The notes: generated by a model from the sequence alone, not told the origin. A DNA stretch of 64,000 nt from Burkholderiales bacterium (GCA_905339295.1 CAJPFI010000033.1:1-64000); one strand, 5' to 3'. Positions 23,090-35,401 are shown, counted from the stretch's first letter. Numbers and translations: made by a program.

Positions 23090-23380
23090 CGGGATGCGAG
23101 GTCGTTTCGGCCACTCCCGGAACCGAATGCACCAGCATGGGGCTTTGATTCGCCCCAACTTGGTGCCGTTTTGAATCCGGCGCAGCCCCTGACGCCCTAA
23201 GCCCCCGGTTTTCCGCGCCTTTCGCCCGTGGCTTGCCGTTTGCCGCCTTCGGACGGCGACCCCCGCCTGCCACGGCCAGCCGCCTGCCGCGACGAGGTGT
23301 ACGGTCCCGAGCGGTCGGTCCGGGACCGCTGCCGACCCGTTGCGGAATGTCTCGCCCCGATGTCTCCCGTCTCCCGCGCG
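23090..23380. other. Intergenic stretch without a recognised gene
   Basis: Open frames cross this stretch on both strands, but none has a ribosome site or a recognisable protein. One minus-strand frame runs into the tRNA and is a shadow. It may be further decayed remains of the ATP-grasp gene that follows. Confidence 0.5.
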
Positions 23381-23625
23381 CGTCGCGCAGAAGCGCGTGG
23401 TAGCCCCGAGCGCGCGTTCCATCGCCTCGGCATCGCGCGTGCGGAGAACGGCGAGGACACCGGCACCGGGCGGCTGATCCGCTTCGACCTCGTTCCGCGC
23501 ATCGTCGGGGCGCGGGAATGCGAGGTCCTGCAGCGCTCGCTCAGCGCGTTTCTCGACGGCATCGGCCACACGACCAGCGGATCCTGGACGGCGGTACGCT
23601 TCCCGTCGCGCGCGTCCCGGGCAAC
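23381..23625 (+). pseudogene. Relic of a circularly permuted ATP-grasp (DUF404/DUF407) gene
   Basis: One plus-strand frame encodes [28 protein letters not shown] and then SAFLDGIGH. The family usually has FHRVGI, GTERLIPFDIVPRII and ALNAFLHDIYHDQ in this order. The homology then continues in another frame from 23569 as [19 protein letters not shown]. Removing two bases from the CACAC at 23567-23571 would restore one continuous frame, so this looks like a 2-base slippage. About seven residues also seem to be missing before SAFLD. No start or C-terminal domains remain. Intact relatives are about 470-500 residues, usually encoded beside an alpha-E protein and a transglutaminase-like peptidase. 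Confidence 0.7.
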
Positions 23626-23835
23626 ACGCGATGCCGCGCCGAGACGCGCGGCGCCGGCGATCTCAGGATCAGGGATCGGTCGCGTCGAGCCGGGTGCAGC
23701 GTCGTGGCGCGGCGCGAGCCGCGGACCGCGCTCGGTCGAATGACCCCGGGCGCGTAAGATCGCGGCTTGCCGTTCGGGGGCATGCCTCCCGCGCGCTCGA
23801 TCCCGCGCCCCGACATCACGCGCACCCCGACGTCT

Positions 23836-23861
23836 CTGTTCCCTGTTCCCTGTTCCCTGAC
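23836..23861 (+). repeat. Heptamer tandem repeat abutting the gltX start
   Basis: Three perfect CTGTTCC units plus CTGAC (23836-23861) run directly into the gltX ATG at 23862, leaving no Shine-Dalgarno sequence. Related 7-base arrays sit in the same place before the genes at 27964 and 28425. Confidence 0.8.
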
Positions 23862-25265
23862 ATGGCTGCCATCCGCACCCGCTTCGCCCCCAGCCCCACC
23901 GGCTTCCTGCACCTGGGCGGCGCCCGCACGGCGCTGTTCGCGTGGGCCTATGCGCGCCGGCACGGCGGGACGTTCGTGCTGCGCATCGAGGACACCGACG
24001 TCGCGCGCTCGACGCCCGAGGCGGTGCGCGCGATCCTCGACGCGATGGCCTGGCTGGGCCTCGCCTACGACGAGGGGCCGTACTTCCAGATGGAGCGCAT
24101 GGACCGTTATCGCGCGGTCATCGCCGACATGGTCGAGCGCGGGCTCGCGTACCGATGCTGGATGTCGACCGCGGAGCTCGACGAGCTGCGCGCGGGACAG
24201 ATGGCCGCGGGCGCGAAGCCGCGCTACGACGGTCGCTGGCGGCCGGAGAACGTTCGTGCCCGCGGGCTCGTCCCGCCCGCGGGCGTTACGCCGGTGATCC
24301 GGTTCCGCAATCCCGACGAGGGCGCGGTCGCCTGGGACGACCGGGTCAAGGGCCGGATCGCGGTCGCCAACGCCGAGCTGGACGACCTCGTGATCGCGCG
24401 CGCGGACGGCACGCCGACCTACAACTTCTGCGTGGTCGTCGACGATCTGGACATGGCGATCACGCACGTGATCCGCGGCGACGACCACGTCAACAACACG
24501 CCGCGCCAGATCAACATCTTTCGCGCGCTTGGCCACGAGCCGCCCGTCTTCGCGCACGTCCCGACCGTGCTCGGCGAGGACGGCCAGAAACTCTCAAAGC
24601 GCCACGGCGCGGTCTCGGTGATGGAGTACGAGGCTGCCGGCTACCTGCCTGAGGCGATGGTCAACTTCCTCGCGCGGCTGGGCTGGGCGCACGGCGACGA
24701 CGAGGTGTTCGGGCCGGACGGGTTCGTGCGCTGGTTCGATCTGGACGCGATCAGCCCAGCGCCGTCGCGCTTCAACGCCGACAAGCTGCACTGGATCAAC
24801 CAGGAGCACATGAAGCGGATGCCTGCCGCCGAGCTGGGAAGGCGCCTGCTCCCGTACCTCGCGCGCGCGGGGCTCGACGCCGCGGCGGGTCCCGATCCCG
24901 GGGAGGTTGCCGTGCTCCTGCGCGACCGGGTCCGCACGCTCACCGAGATGGCGGACGCGGCGCACTACTTCTATGCGTCGCCGCACGCGTCGCGCGAGCG
25001 GCTGGGCGAGCACCTCGACGACTGCAGCCGGCCGGCGGTCAAGGGCGTCGCGGAGGCATTCGTCGATCTGCCGTGGACGCGCGAAGCGATCGGCGAGCGC
25101 CTCAAGTCCGAGGCGAAGAAGCACGGGTTGAAGCCGCCGCAGCTCTTCATGCCGCTGCGGGTGATGGTGGCGGGGACGACGCAGACGCCGTCGCTGGACG
25201 CGGTGCTCGCGCTCCTGTCGCGCGAGGAGGTGCTCGCGCGGATCGCGGCGGGATTGTCAGTCTAG
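23862..25265 (+). CDS. gltX: Glutamyl-tRNA synthetase GltX
   Basis: This class I aminoacyl-tRNA synthetase charges tRNA-Glu. The 467-residue protein has [19 protein letters not shown] at residues 5-23, with HLGG as the HIGH signature, then [17 protein letters not shown] near residue 240 is the KMSKS loop. A helical anticodon-binding domain fills the C-terminal third. It stands alone, preceded by the ATP-grasp relic and a heptamer repeat instead of a ribosome site. A TAAGAT at 23755-23760 could be its -10 box. A tRNA-Glu gene is elsewhere in the window, at 39450. Confidence 0.96.
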   Translation: MAAIRTRFAPSPTGFLHLGGARTALFAWAYARRHGGTFVLRIEDTDVARSTPEAVRAILDAMAWLGLAYDEGPYFQMERMDRYRAVIADMVERGLAYRCWMSTAELDELRAGQMAAGAKPRYDGRWRPENVRARGLVPPAGVTPVIRFRNPDEGAVAWDDRVKGRIAVANAELDDLVIARADGTPTYNFCVVVDDLDMAITHVIRGDDHVNNTPRQINIFRALGHEPPVFAHVPTVLGEDGQKLSKRHGAVSVMEYEAAGYLPEAMVNFLARLGWAHGDDEVFGPDGFVRWFDLDAISPAPSRFNADKLHWINQEHMKRMPAAELGRRLLPYLARAGLDAAAGPDPGEVAVLLRDRVRTLTEMADAAHYFYASPHASRERLGEHLDDCSRPAVKGVAEAFVDLPWTREAIGERLKSEAKKHGLKPPQLFMPLRVMVAGTTQTPSLDAVLALLSREEVLARIAAGLSV

Positions 25266-25312
25266 CGCGAAGCGGCCGGCGTGTCCGGCTATCGGGGCGG
25301 ACGCGACCCGAG

Positions 25313-27024
<1,712 letters not shown>

Positions 27025-27025
<1 letters not shown>

Positions 27026-27876
27026 TGAACCTGTGCGGCTTCGAGGTCGGGCTCGACCGCCCGCTGTTCCTCATTGCCGGCCCGTGCGTGGTGGAGTCCG
27101 AACAGCTCCAGGTCGACGTGGCCGGCAGGCTCAAGGAGATGACCGCGGCGCTTGCCATCCCGTTCGTGTTCAAGTCGTCCTACGACAAGGCCAACCGCAG
27201 CTCGCACGCGAGCTTTCGCGGGCCGGGGAGCGACGAGGGGCTGCGCGTGCTCGCCGAGGTAAGGCGGCAGGTCGGCGTGCCGGTGCTGACCGACGTGCAC
27301 GGCGAGGACGAGATCGCCGCCGCCGCCGCCGTCGTCGACGTGCTGCAGACGCCGGCCTTCCTGTGCCGCCAGACCGACTTCATCCAGGCCGTCGCGCGCG
27401 CCGGCCTGCCGGTCAACATCAAGAAGGGCCAGTTCCTCGCGCCCGAGGACATGACGCAGGTCGTCGCCAAGGCGAAGGCGGCGTCGGGAGCCGACAACGT
27501 CATGGTCTGCGAGCGCGGCGCGTCCTTCGGCTACCACAACCTCGTGTCCGACATGCGCTCGCTCGCGATCATGCGCGCGACCGGATGCCCGGTCGTGTTC
27601 GACGCGACGCACTCGGTGCAGCTCCCCGGCGGCCAGGGAACCTCGTCGGGCGGCCAGCGCGAGTTCGTCCCGGTGCTCGCGCGCGCGGCGGTGGCGGCCG
27701 GCGTCGCGGGCCTGTTCATGGAAACGCACCCGGATCCCGCGAAGGCGCTGTCCGACGGGCCGAACGCGTGGCCGCTGCCGCGCATGCGCGCGCTGCTCGA
27801 GACGCTCGTCGAGCTCGACCGCACCGTAAAGCGTGCCGGCTTCCCCGAGCGCGAGCTCATGGGAGGCGCCGCGTGA
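27025..27876 (+). CDS. kdsA: 3-deoxy-8-phosphooctulonate (KDO-8-phosphate) synthase
   Basis: KdsA condenses phosphoenolpyruvate with arabinose 5-phosphate to make KDO-8-phosphate for lipopolysaccharide. The 283-residue TIM barrel shows [11 protein letters not shown] near residue 13, [12 protein letters not shown] near 51 and the conserved [14 protein letters not shown] near 131. [14 protein letters not shown] near 192 and METHPDP near 232 complete the set. Neither the family-typical NGST nor a signal peptide is expected or seen. The ATG overlaps the pyrG stop. Confidence 0.96.
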
Positions 27877-27930
27877 TCCGCCCTCGACGGGGAAGGCGCT
27901 CCCTCACCGCTCCGATGCCGGCCGGCGCCC

Positions 27931-27963
27931 CTGATTCCTGACCTCCGATTCCGGATTCCCGCG
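27931..27963 (+). repeat. Degenerate heptamer repeat abutting the Dabb gene start
   Basis: The units CTGATTC, CTGACCT, CCGATTC and CGGATTC plus CCGCG keep a 7-base period and end directly at the ATG at 27964. The array is more degenerate than those before gltX and eno. Confidence 0.65.
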
Positions 27964-28266
27964 ATGTTCGTCCACCTCGTCCTGATCAGGCTGAAGACCG
28001 GCATCACGCGCGCCGATCCGCGCGTTCCGGCGTGGGAGGCGAAGTTCGCCGCCCTGAAGCACGAGTGCGCGGGCATCGTCCGTTTCGAGTGCGGGTGGAA
28101 TGTCACCGACCGGCCGATCGCCTACGACTTCGGCATCGACATGGCATTCGCGACGCACGCCGACCTCGTGGCGTACGGTCCGCATCCCGCCCACCAGGAA
28201 GTCGTCGCGCTGCTGCGCGAGATCGCCGAGTGGGTGATCTGCGATTACGAGGCGCCCGATGCATGA
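27964..28266 (+). CDS. Dabb family (stress-responsive A/B barrel) protein
   Basis: The 100-residue protein matches the Dabb ferredoxin-like fold. It starts MFVHLVLIRLK and has FECGWNVTDRPIAYDFGIDMAFA in the middle and YGPHPAHQEVV near residue 75, the family's conserved histidine region. Dabb proteins form dimers; a few are enzymes, but most have no assigned role. It sits between kdsA and eno with a heptamer repeat in place of a ribosome site. Probably cytoplasmic. Confidence 0.85.
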   Translation: MFVHLVLIRLKTGITRADPRVPAWEAKFAALKHECAGIVRFECGWNVTDRPIAYDFGIDMAFATHADLVAYGPHPAHQEVVALLREIAEWVICDYEAPDA

Positions 28267-28389
28267 CCTCGCTGCAGCTCACCCCATCACCCCGATCCCC
28301 TCCCCGCGGTGCGATGAGGGGGAGCCACTTCGCCACTGCGCCGTCGCGGCTCGATGCCGCGCCCCGGCGCCGGACGCGTCGCGACGCTT

Positions 28390-29708
<1,319 letters not shown>

Positions 29709-29733
29709 GGCGCGGCCGCCTCGCGGAGGCACG

Positions 29734-30036
29734 ATGCGCTGGCTCGCCCTGATCTTCGTGGCGGCGATCGTCGCGCTGCAATACCCGATGTGGCTCGGGA
29801 AGGGCGGGTGGTTCGCCGTGCGCGAGCTCGACCGCCAGGTCTCGCTGCAGCGCGACGCCAACGAGAAGCTCCGGATGCGAAACGAGGCGCTCGACGCCGA
29901 CGTGCGCGACCTGAAGACCGGGAGCGAGGCGATCGAGGAGCGCGCCCGATCCGAGCTCGGAATGATCCGTCAGGACGAGGTGTTCTTCCTGCTCCAGGGC
30001 GCGGGGGCGGCGAAGGCCGCGCCCGCCGCGCGCTGA
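29734..30036 (+). CDS. ftsB: Cell division protein FtsB
   Basis: FtsB is a small bitopic protein of the FtsQBL divisome complex. The 100-residue product has one N-terminal transmembrane helix (about residues 3-20), the family's [25 protein letters not shown] coiled coil and then [24 protein letters not shown] at 29722-29728 is a clear ribosome site. It follows eno by 25 bases, which is the conserved arrangement. The Ala/Lys tail is low complexity. Confidence 0.92.
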   Translation: MRWLALIFVAAIVALQYPMWLGKGGWFAVRELDRQVSLQRDANEKLRMRNEALDADVRDLKTGSEAIEERARSELGMIRQDEVFFLLQGAGAAKAAPAAR

Positions 30037-30060
30037 CGCCCCGCGCAGGCCGAGGCGCGC

Positions 30061-30867
30061 GTGCCCCCGACCCGCGTCGTCTCGCGCCAGAACCCGCGCT
30101 ACCGCGAGGTCGCCCGGCTCGTGTCGTCGTCGCGCGACCGGCGCAAGGCAGGCCGGTGCGTGCTCGAAGGCGAGCACCTCGTCGCGGTCCACCTCGAACG
30201 GATCGGGCTTCCCGAGGTCATGGTGGCGAACGAGGACGCGGTGGCGAGGCCCGGCGTCGCTGCGCTGATCGCCCGCGTTCCCGGGTCGCGTGTGCTCGTC
30301 GTGCCGCGCGCGCTGTTCGACGGCATGGGCGCACTGCCCCCGGACGTCGGCGTGATTGCGGTCGCGCCGGCGCCGAAACCGGCCCAGGGGCGTCCGGGCG
30401 ACCTGTGCCTGCTGCTCGAGGCGATCCAGGACCCGGGCAACCTCGGCTCGATGCTGCGGACGGCGGCGGCGTTCGGCGTCACCGACGCGTTCCTGTCGCG
30501 CGAATGCGCGTTCGCATGGTCGCCGAAGGTGCTGCGCGCGGGGCAGGGTGCGCATTTCCAGCTCGCGATCCACGAAGACGCGGACCTGGTGGCGCTGGCG
30601 CGGTCGTTCCGCGCGGACGGCGGGCACGTCGTCGCGACGGTGGCGTCGAACGGCAGGCCGCTCGACGAGGCGCGCATCGCCGGACGCGTCGCCGTCGCGG
30701 TGGGAAACGAGGGGGCGGGGCTTTCCGCGGCGCTGCGCGCCGGGGCCGACCTCGCGGTCACGATCCCGATGCCCGGCGGCAGCGAGTCGCTGAACGCCGC
30801 GGCCGCGGCCGCGATCGTGCTCTACGTGGTCGCGCGGCAGCGCGTCACTGCTGCGGCACGCCGCTGA
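30061..30867 (+). CDS. TrmH/SpoU family RNA 2'-O-methyltransferase
   Basis: The 268-residue protein starts at a GTG. It has an N-terminal substrate-binding domain (SRQNPRYREVARLVSSSRDRRKAGRCVLEGEHLV) and a C-terminal SPOUT domain. The latter shows LLEAIQDPGNLGSMLRTAAAFGV, VAVGNEGAGLS and IPMPGGSESLNAAAAAAI. It probably methylates a ribose in rRNA or tRNA, but the target nucleotide cannot be told. It is a second member of the family besides rlmB at 3780. Its 3' end overlaps the convergent secreted-protein gene by 23 bases. Confidence 0.9.
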   Translation: MPPTRVVSRQNPRYREVARLVSSSRDRRKAGRCVLEGEHLVAVHLERIGLPEVMVANEDAVARPGVAALIARVPGSRVLVVPRALFDGMGALPPDVGVIAVAPAPKPAQGRPGDLCLLLEAIQDPGNLGSMLRTAAAFGVTDAFLSRECAFAWSPKVLRAGQGAHFQLAIHEDADLVALARSFRADGGHVVATVASNGRPLDEARIAGRVAVAVGNEGAGLSAALRAGADLAVTIPMPGGSESLNAAAAAAIVLYVVARQRVTAAARR

Positions 30868-31639
30868 AGGATCCGGTCTCCGTGCAGCCGTTGCCGAGGT
30901 TCGCGGTCCAGGCGAGCTCGATGCCCCCGTTCGACGTGCGGCGCATGTCGGAGATCGCGACCGTGGTGTCGACGCCGAAGAACTCGCACACGTAGGTTCC
31001 GCCGGGCATCGGACGCACGCGGCCGACCTGCGCCGCGGGGCCTTCCATGACGCAGTCGGTCTCCCCTTCGAGCGTGACCTGGTCGATCCGAACGAGCGAG
31101 TCGGCACCCTCGGTGACGATCAGCTGGTACGCGTAGGGGATCGACGATGCGCCGCTGCTGCATTGCGCTGAGCTCTTGATCAGCATGCCGCCGATGTAGG
31201 TGCCGGCGAGGCTGATCGGCGTCAGCGACAGCCTCTCTATCGTCTTGACCGCCTGCGCCGCGTCGACGCGCCAGGAGAACGCGCCGCGCACGACGGACTC
31301 CGCGACGAACTGCGCTTCGCCGACCGGCGTGCAGCCATGATCGGCGGGTTGCCAATCGGCGCCGAACCAGCTGCCGGTGCAGCGATAGAGCGCGCCCGAG
31401 TAGCGCCCGGTGCCGGTCTGCACCATCTCGGCGCTGTACCAGATCTGGTTCTTGTCCGGACCGTAGATGAAGAACGTCGCGAAGATGAAGCCGGGGCCCT
31501 GTGCGAAGTTGACGCCCCAGCCGGCCTCCACGCCTCCCGCCGCCCACCAGATGTCCGAGTAGTCGGGGTCCGCCGCGCGCGCGGGCGCGGCGAACGCGAG
31601 TGCACAGGCGAGGAGGGCGAGGACCAGTCGGCGCAGCAT
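30845..31639 (-). CDS. Secreted protein with a tryptophan-rich GWG motif
   Basis: The 264-residue protein has a clear signal peptide (LVLALLACALAFAAPARA, cleavage before AADPDY). The mature part opens with DIWWAAGGVEAGWGVNF and FIFATFFIYGPDKNQIWY. This resembles a repeated motif (WW--ESGWG-N and FATWF-Y) known from many secreted or surface proteins of betaproteobacteria without a known role. Six cysteines suggest disulfides. It is expected in the periplasm or outside the cell. The terminal 23 bases overlap the convergent methyltransferase gene. Confidence 0.7.
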   Translation of the reverse strand: MLRRLVLALLACALAFAAPARAADPDYSDIWWAAGGVEAGWGVNFAQGPGFIFATFFIYGPDKNQIWYSAEMVQTGTGRYSGALYRCTGSWFGADWQPADHGCTPVGEAQFVAESVVRGAFSWRVDAAQAVKTIERLSLTPISLAGTYIGGMLIKSSAQCSSGASSIPYAYQLIVTEGADSLVRIDQVTLEGETDCVMEGPAAQVGRVRPMPGGTYVCEFFGVDTTVAISDMRRTSNGGIELAWTANLGNGCTETGSFSGVPQQ

Positions 31640-31712
31640 GGAGATTCCGGAAGAGGCTCGGCGATCATCGAAGTCTAACGCGCCCCGATCGTCGGCGGGG
31701 ATTCGACGGGCG

Positions 31713-32639
31713 TCAGCGCGCCTCGATGACCGAGGACGCGGCGACGACGAGGGCGGCGCCGCGCCATTTCGCGCGCGTTCCGATCGAGGGCTGGGCGCCG
31801 TGTCCGGTGCACGCGTGCGAGCCCGCCGCGGCGCCGTCGGCCAGGGCGTCCGCAAGCGGTGCGCCTCGATCCAGCGCCGCCGCGAGTGCCCCGACGAAGG
31901 CGTCGCCCGCCGCCGTCGTGTCGACGGTGTCGACCCGCGCCGCCGGCACGCGATACGCGCGTGACGCATCGGCCGCGACGAGGCCTTCCGCGCCGAGCGT
32001 CACGATCGCGGCGAGTCCCCAACGGTCGGCGGCAGCGGCGCAGAACGGCCCCGGATCGGCCGGGAGGCCCGCGCCGTGCGCCACGACCGCCGCCTCGTGC
32101 TCGTTCGCCACGAGCACGTCGACCGCGTCGAGCAGGTCCTCGTGCAAGGGTGCGGGCGGCGCGACGTTGAGGATCACGCGGGCCCCCAGGCGATGCGCGC
32201 GCCGCGCGAGCGCGCCGACCTCGTCGATCGGGATCTCGAGCTGCAGCGCGACGACCGTTCCCGGGCCGAGCGCGGCGTCCGCCACCGCATCGGCGCGGAC
32301 GAGCGCGTTCGCGCCGGGCACGACGGTGATCGTGTTGCGCCCGCGCGCGTCGACGTGGATCAGCGCGATTCCGGTCGGTCCGTCGACGGTAGCGACGCGC
32401 GTGATGTCGACGCCGGCCTCGCGCAGCGTCGCGAGCGCGACGTCCGCGAATCCGTCGTTCCCGATCGATCCCGCGAGCGCGACGTCCGCCCCCGCGCGCC
32501 GCGCGGCGAGCGCCTGGTTCGCCCCCTTGCCGCCGGCATGGACCGCGTAGCCGGTCGCGACCTGCGTCCGGCCCTCGCGCGGCAGCGACTCGACCCGAGC
32601 GACCAGGTCGGCGTTTACCGAGCCGAGGATGACGACCAT
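31713..32639 (-). CDS. rbsK: Ribokinase (PfkB family)
   Basis: The 308-residue sugar kinase phosphorylates ribose at O5. Characteristic are MVVILGSVNADLV at the start, HAGGKGANQALAARRAGA near residue 32 (sugar-binding GGKG-N), NEHEAAV near 185 and DTTAAGDAFVGAL near 248 with the catalytic aspartate. The gene downstream encodes an RbsD/FucU-type mutarotase, which would supply the correct sugar anomer. The pair is not next to a ribose transporter. Confidence 0.88.
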   Translation of the reverse strand: MVVILGSVNADLVARVESLPREGRTQVATGYAVHAGGKGANQALAARRAGADVALAGSIGNDGFADVALATLREAGVDITRVATVDGPTGIALIHVDARGRNTITVVPGANALVRADAVADAALGPGTVVALQLEIPIDEVGALARRAHRLGARVILNVAPPAPLHEDLLDAVDVLVANEHEAAVVAHGAGLPADPGPFCAAAADRWGLAAIVTLGAEGLVAADASRAYRVPAARVDTVDTTAAGDAFVGALAAALDRGAPLADALADGAAAGSHACTGHGAQPSIGTRAKWRGAALVVAASSVIEAR

Positions 32640-32648
32640 GCGCGCCGC

Positions 32649-33092
32649 CTAGGGCGGCGCGAGCCGGTGCACCGTCCCCTTGACCAGCAGGATGTTGCCG
32701 TACGGTCGCAGTTCGCCGGTCCGCACGATCGCGTAGGCGTCGCGCGCCCGCGCGTAGAACGCGTGCCGCCCGAGGTGGCCGATCTCGACGTCGGCAAGCT
32801 CGTGGTCGGCGAGCACAGCGGCGAAGTCGGCGACCGGTTCGGGAATGGCCTCCGGATCCCCGGCGACCTCCATCGTGAACGCGGCCGGCGACTCGAACGT
32901 GTCCAGCGGCAGCACGTCGAGGACCGCGGCGAGCACCTCGTGCGCGCCGGCGCCCGCGACGGCGATCACGTGCCGGCCCAACGACGCGGCCGGGAAGTTG
33001 GCGTCGACGATGGCGATCGCGTCGCCATGCCCCATCGACGCGAGCGCGTGCAGCAGATCGGGCGTCAGGAGCGGCGAAAGTCCTTTCAGCAT
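32649..33092 (-). CDS. RbsD/FucU family sugar mutarotase
   Basis: The 147-residue protein starts MLKGLSPLLTPDLLHALASMGHGD, the conserved N-terminus of the RbsD/FucU fold, with the catalytic histidine expected in GHGD. ANFPA and the C-terminal RTGELRPYGNILLVKG are also typical. Family members interconvert pyranose and furanose forms or anomers of ribose or fucose. The details fit FucU better than RbsD, but the adjacent ribokinase favours a ribose role. Cytoplasmic and probably decameric. Confidence 0.85.
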   Translation of the reverse strand: MLKGLSPLLTPDLLHALASMGHGDAIAIVDANFPAASLGRHVIAVAGAGAHEVLAAVLDVLPLDTFESPAAFTMEVAGDPEAIPEPVADFAAVLADHELADVEIGHLGRHAFYARARDAYAIVRTGELRPYGNILLVKGTVHRLAPP

Positions 33093-33115
33093 GGGGCGCT
33101 CTCCACTCGCGGGGG

Positions 33116-33943
33116 TCAGTAGACGTGGCGCGCGAGCTTCGCCCGGTGCACGATCGTCGTCGCGATCTCCTCGATCGACTTCGACGTCGTGTCGAGCGTC
33201 GGGATGCCCTCGCGCAGCATCAGCGCCTCGGCCTCGCGCACCTCGTAGCGGCAGGTGTCGAGCGCCGCATAGCGGCTGCCGGGACGGCGCTCCTCGCGGA
33301 TCTCGCGCAGGCGCTCGGGCTGGATCGTGAGGCCGAAGAGCTTGGGGACATGGCCCTGCACCGATCCCGGAAGGCGATGGTCGGCGAAGTCGTCGGGCGT
33401 GAGCGGGAAGTTCGCGGCGCGCACGCCGAACTGCAGCGCGAGGTAGAGCGAGGTCGGCGTCTTGCCGCAGCGCGACACGCCGACCAGGATCACCTGCGCC
33501 TTCGCCAGGTCGCGCGTCGCCACGCCGTCGTCGTGCGCCTGCGCGAAGTTGATCGCCTCCATGCGCGTGAAATACTCGTGGCTGTTGGCGATGCCGTGCG
33601 AGCGTCCCGCGGCGTGCGAGCTCTTGGCGGTCAGCTCGGTCTCGAGCGGGGCGATGAAGATCTGGAACAGGTCGAGCGTGAGCGCATCGGCGCGCGCGCG
33701 GATCGCCTCGCTCGCCGCCTCGTCGACCACCGAGCTGAACACGATCGGCCGGCGACCTTCCTCGGCCGCGGTCGCATTGACCTGTCGGATCGCGTCGTCG
33801 ACCTTCTCGGGCGAGTCGACGAACGGGACGGTGATGCGGTGGAAGTGGAAGTCCTCGAACTGCGAGAGCAGGCTGTTGCCGAGCATCTCGGCCGTGATCC
33901 CGGTGCGGTCCGAGACGAAGAAGACGGTGCGCCGGGTCGGCAT
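33116..33943 (-). CDS. ppsR: PEP synthase regulatory protein (bifunctional kinase/pyrophosphorylase)
   Basis: This DUF299 protein inactivates PEP synthase by ADP-dependent phosphorylation of a threonine and reactivates it by phosphate-dependent dephosphorylation. The 275 residues include the N-terminal VFFVSDRTGITAEMLGNSLL and the P-loop GVSRCGKTPTSLYLA near residue 152. NFPLTPDD and RYEVREAEAL are also typical. The target enzyme gene, ppsA, lies 1.5 kb away on the opposite strand, which strongly supports the assignment. Confidence 0.94.
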   Translation of the reverse strand: MPTRRTVFFVSDRTGITAEMLGNSLLSQFEDFHFHRITVPFVDSPEKVDDAIRQVNATAAEEGRRPIVFSSVVDEAASEAIRARADALTLDLFQIFIAPLETELTAKSSHAAGRSHGIANSHEYFTRMEAINFAQAHDDGVATRDLAKAQVILVGVSRCGKTPTSLYLALQFGVRAANFPLTPDDFADHRLPGSVQGHVPKLFGLTIQPERLREIREERRPGSRYAALDTCRYEVREAEALMLREGIPTLDTTSKSIEEIATTIVHRAKLARHVY

Positions 33944-33984
33944 CGGTCAGGCCGTCCGCTCGACGCCGCGTCCGACGTGCCCGG

Positions 33985-34821
33985 TCACCAGCGCGCCCAC
34001 ACCGGCTCGACGCCGGAGGGCAGTTCCGGCAGTTCGCCGAGGTCGAGCCGACTTTCGCCGGGACCGTGGAAGTCGGACCCTGCCGACGCCGCGAATCCGT
34101 GGACGCGCGCATGCGCCGCGAATCGCTCGGCCTGCGCGGCATCGTGCGACGACGAGAGCACCTCGAGCGCGTCGCCGCCGGCGTCGTCGAAATCGCCGAG
34201 GAGCCGCTTCATTCCGTGCTCGCCGTCGACCGCGTAGCGTCCCGGGTGCGCGAGCACCGCGACGCCGCCCGCCGCATGGATCCAGCCGACCGCCTGCGGC
34301 AAGCTCGCCCACTGGTGGCTGACGTAGCCGGGCTTGCCGCGCGCGAGGTATCGCTTGAACACGTCGCCCATCGCGCGTACGTGGCCGGTCTCGACCAGGT
34401 AGCGCGCGAAATGGGTCCGCGAGACCAGCCCCTCGCTCGTCACGTAGCGCAGGGCGCCCTCGTACGCATCGGGAACGCCGGCGTCGGCGAGCGCCTCGCC
34501 GATGCGTCGCGCACGGCCCCGGCGCCCGTCGCGAATCGAGGCGAGCCCGGCGACGAGCCCCGGATGCTCCGGATCGATGCGAAGCGCGACGACATGGACC
34601 GTGATGTCCTCCCAACTGGCAGACAGCTCGCTGCCGGCGACGAACCCGATGCCCGCCGCCGCGGCGGCGTCGGCGGCCTCGGCGAGCCCCGCCAGCTCGT
34701 CGTGATCGGTGAGCGCCAGCACCTCGACGCCGCGCGCGGCCGCGCGGCGAACCACGTCCGCCGGCGAAAGAAGTCCATCGGAACGGGTCGAATGGCTGTG
34801 GAGGTCGTACCGGAGCGTCAC
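33985..34821 (-). CDS. rnmA: PHP-domain 3',5'-nucleoside bisphosphate phosphatase / RNase AM
   Basis: The 278-residue protein uses a GTG start and has the PHP metal sites in order: DLHSHSTRSDG at residues 6-16, LTDHDE near 37, GSELS near 63, HPGRY near 190 and SDFHGPG near 250. E. coli RnmA (YciV) removes nucleotides from RNA 5' ends and degrades pAp. Gene pairs of this family with tRNA-modification genes are common, but here it neighbours ppsR. Cytoplasmic, with a trinuclear metal site expected. Confidence 0.85.
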   Translation of the reverse strand: MTLRYDLHSHSTRSDGLLSPADVVRRAAARGVEVLALTDHDELAGLAEAADAAAAAGIGFVAGSELSASWEDITVHVVALRIDPEHPGLVAGLASIRDGRRGRARRIGEALADAGVPDAYEGALRYVTSEGLVSRTHFARYLVETGHVRAMGDVFKRYLARGKPGYVSHQWASLPQAVGWIHAAGGVAVLAHPGRYAVDGEHGMKRLLGDFDDAGGDALEVLSSSHDAAQAERFAAHARVHGFAASAGSDFHGPGESRLDLGELPELPSGVEPVWARW

Positions 34822-34924
34822 GCAGGCATTTTAGCAGCCGGCCTGCGGACGCCGGCCACGCGATCCGCGTCGGAGCGCCGCCCGTCGGTCCGGCTTGCGG
34901 AAACGGGGCGGATCGGCCGAGAAT

Positions 34925-34943
34925 ATGCCATTGGGATAGGCAT
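34925..34943. promoter_or_regulatory. Candidate operator upstream of the XRE-like gene
   Basis: ATGCC and GGCAT form an inverted repeat with a 9-base spacer (ATTGGGATA) in an AT-rich island of an otherwise GC-rich gap. It lies about 40 bases before the GTG start, near a weak TTGCGG-N18-GAGAAT promoter. It could be an autoregulatory site. Confidence 0.35.
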
Positions 34944-34982
34944 GGCGTCCCGGCGTCCGCGAATGGCTGGAGGACTCGAACC

Positions 34983-35360
34983 GTGAAGCTGCTCGATCGT
35001 GTGCTCAACCCGCGCGAGATCCGGCGCCGGCTGGGCCTCAACCAGGAACAGTTCTGGACGCAGATCGGCGTCACGCAGAGCGGCGGCTCGCGCTACGAAA
35101 GCGGGCGCGAGATGCCGCGTCCGGTGCGCGAGCTCCTGCGCCTGGTCCATGTCGAGCAGATCGACCTCTCGCAGGTCAAGCGCATCGACTTCGAGATCAT
35201 CAGCTACCTCAAGGAATCGCATCCGGACCTGTACCGGAGCTTGCGTCGTGCGGCGCGCGGCCGCCGCAACGCCCAGGGCGCGGCGACGATCCCGGGATTC
35301 GACGGCGACGACATCGACGCCGAGCTGCCGCCCGCGACCGAAGCACCCCCCGAACGCTGA
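34983..35360 (+). CDS. XRE-like helix-turn-helix protein
   Basis: The 125-residue protein starts at a GTG after a GGAGGA-type ribosome site (34970-34975). The N-terminal 60 residues form a helix-turn-helix (LNPREIRRRLGLNQEQFWTQIGVTQSGGSRYESG). LLRLVHVEQIDLSQVKRIDFE follows and then a disordered acidic/Pro-rich tail. It is a likely DNA-binding regulator of unknown target. The position directly before ppsA, on the same strand, makes ppsA or its own gene the likely target. Similar small HTH genes are usual in betaproteobacteria. Confidence 0.82.
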   Translation: MKLLDRVLNPREIRRRLGLNQEQFWTQIGVTQSGGSRYESGREMPRPVRELLRLVHVEQIDLSQVKRIDFEIISYLKESHPDLYRSLRRAARGRRNAQGAATIPGFDGDDIDAELPPATEAPPER

Positions 35361-35401
35361 CGGTTCGGCGCTACTGCGCCGCAGCACCCGCCCGCACGCG
35401 G

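Noticed and set aside
22931-23569. Minus-strand frame spanning the tRNA-Val region
   Set aside because: It reads through the tRNA and terminator (SSVVEHCLHTAGVAGSNPA is the familiar false translation of a tRNA), so it is not a gene.
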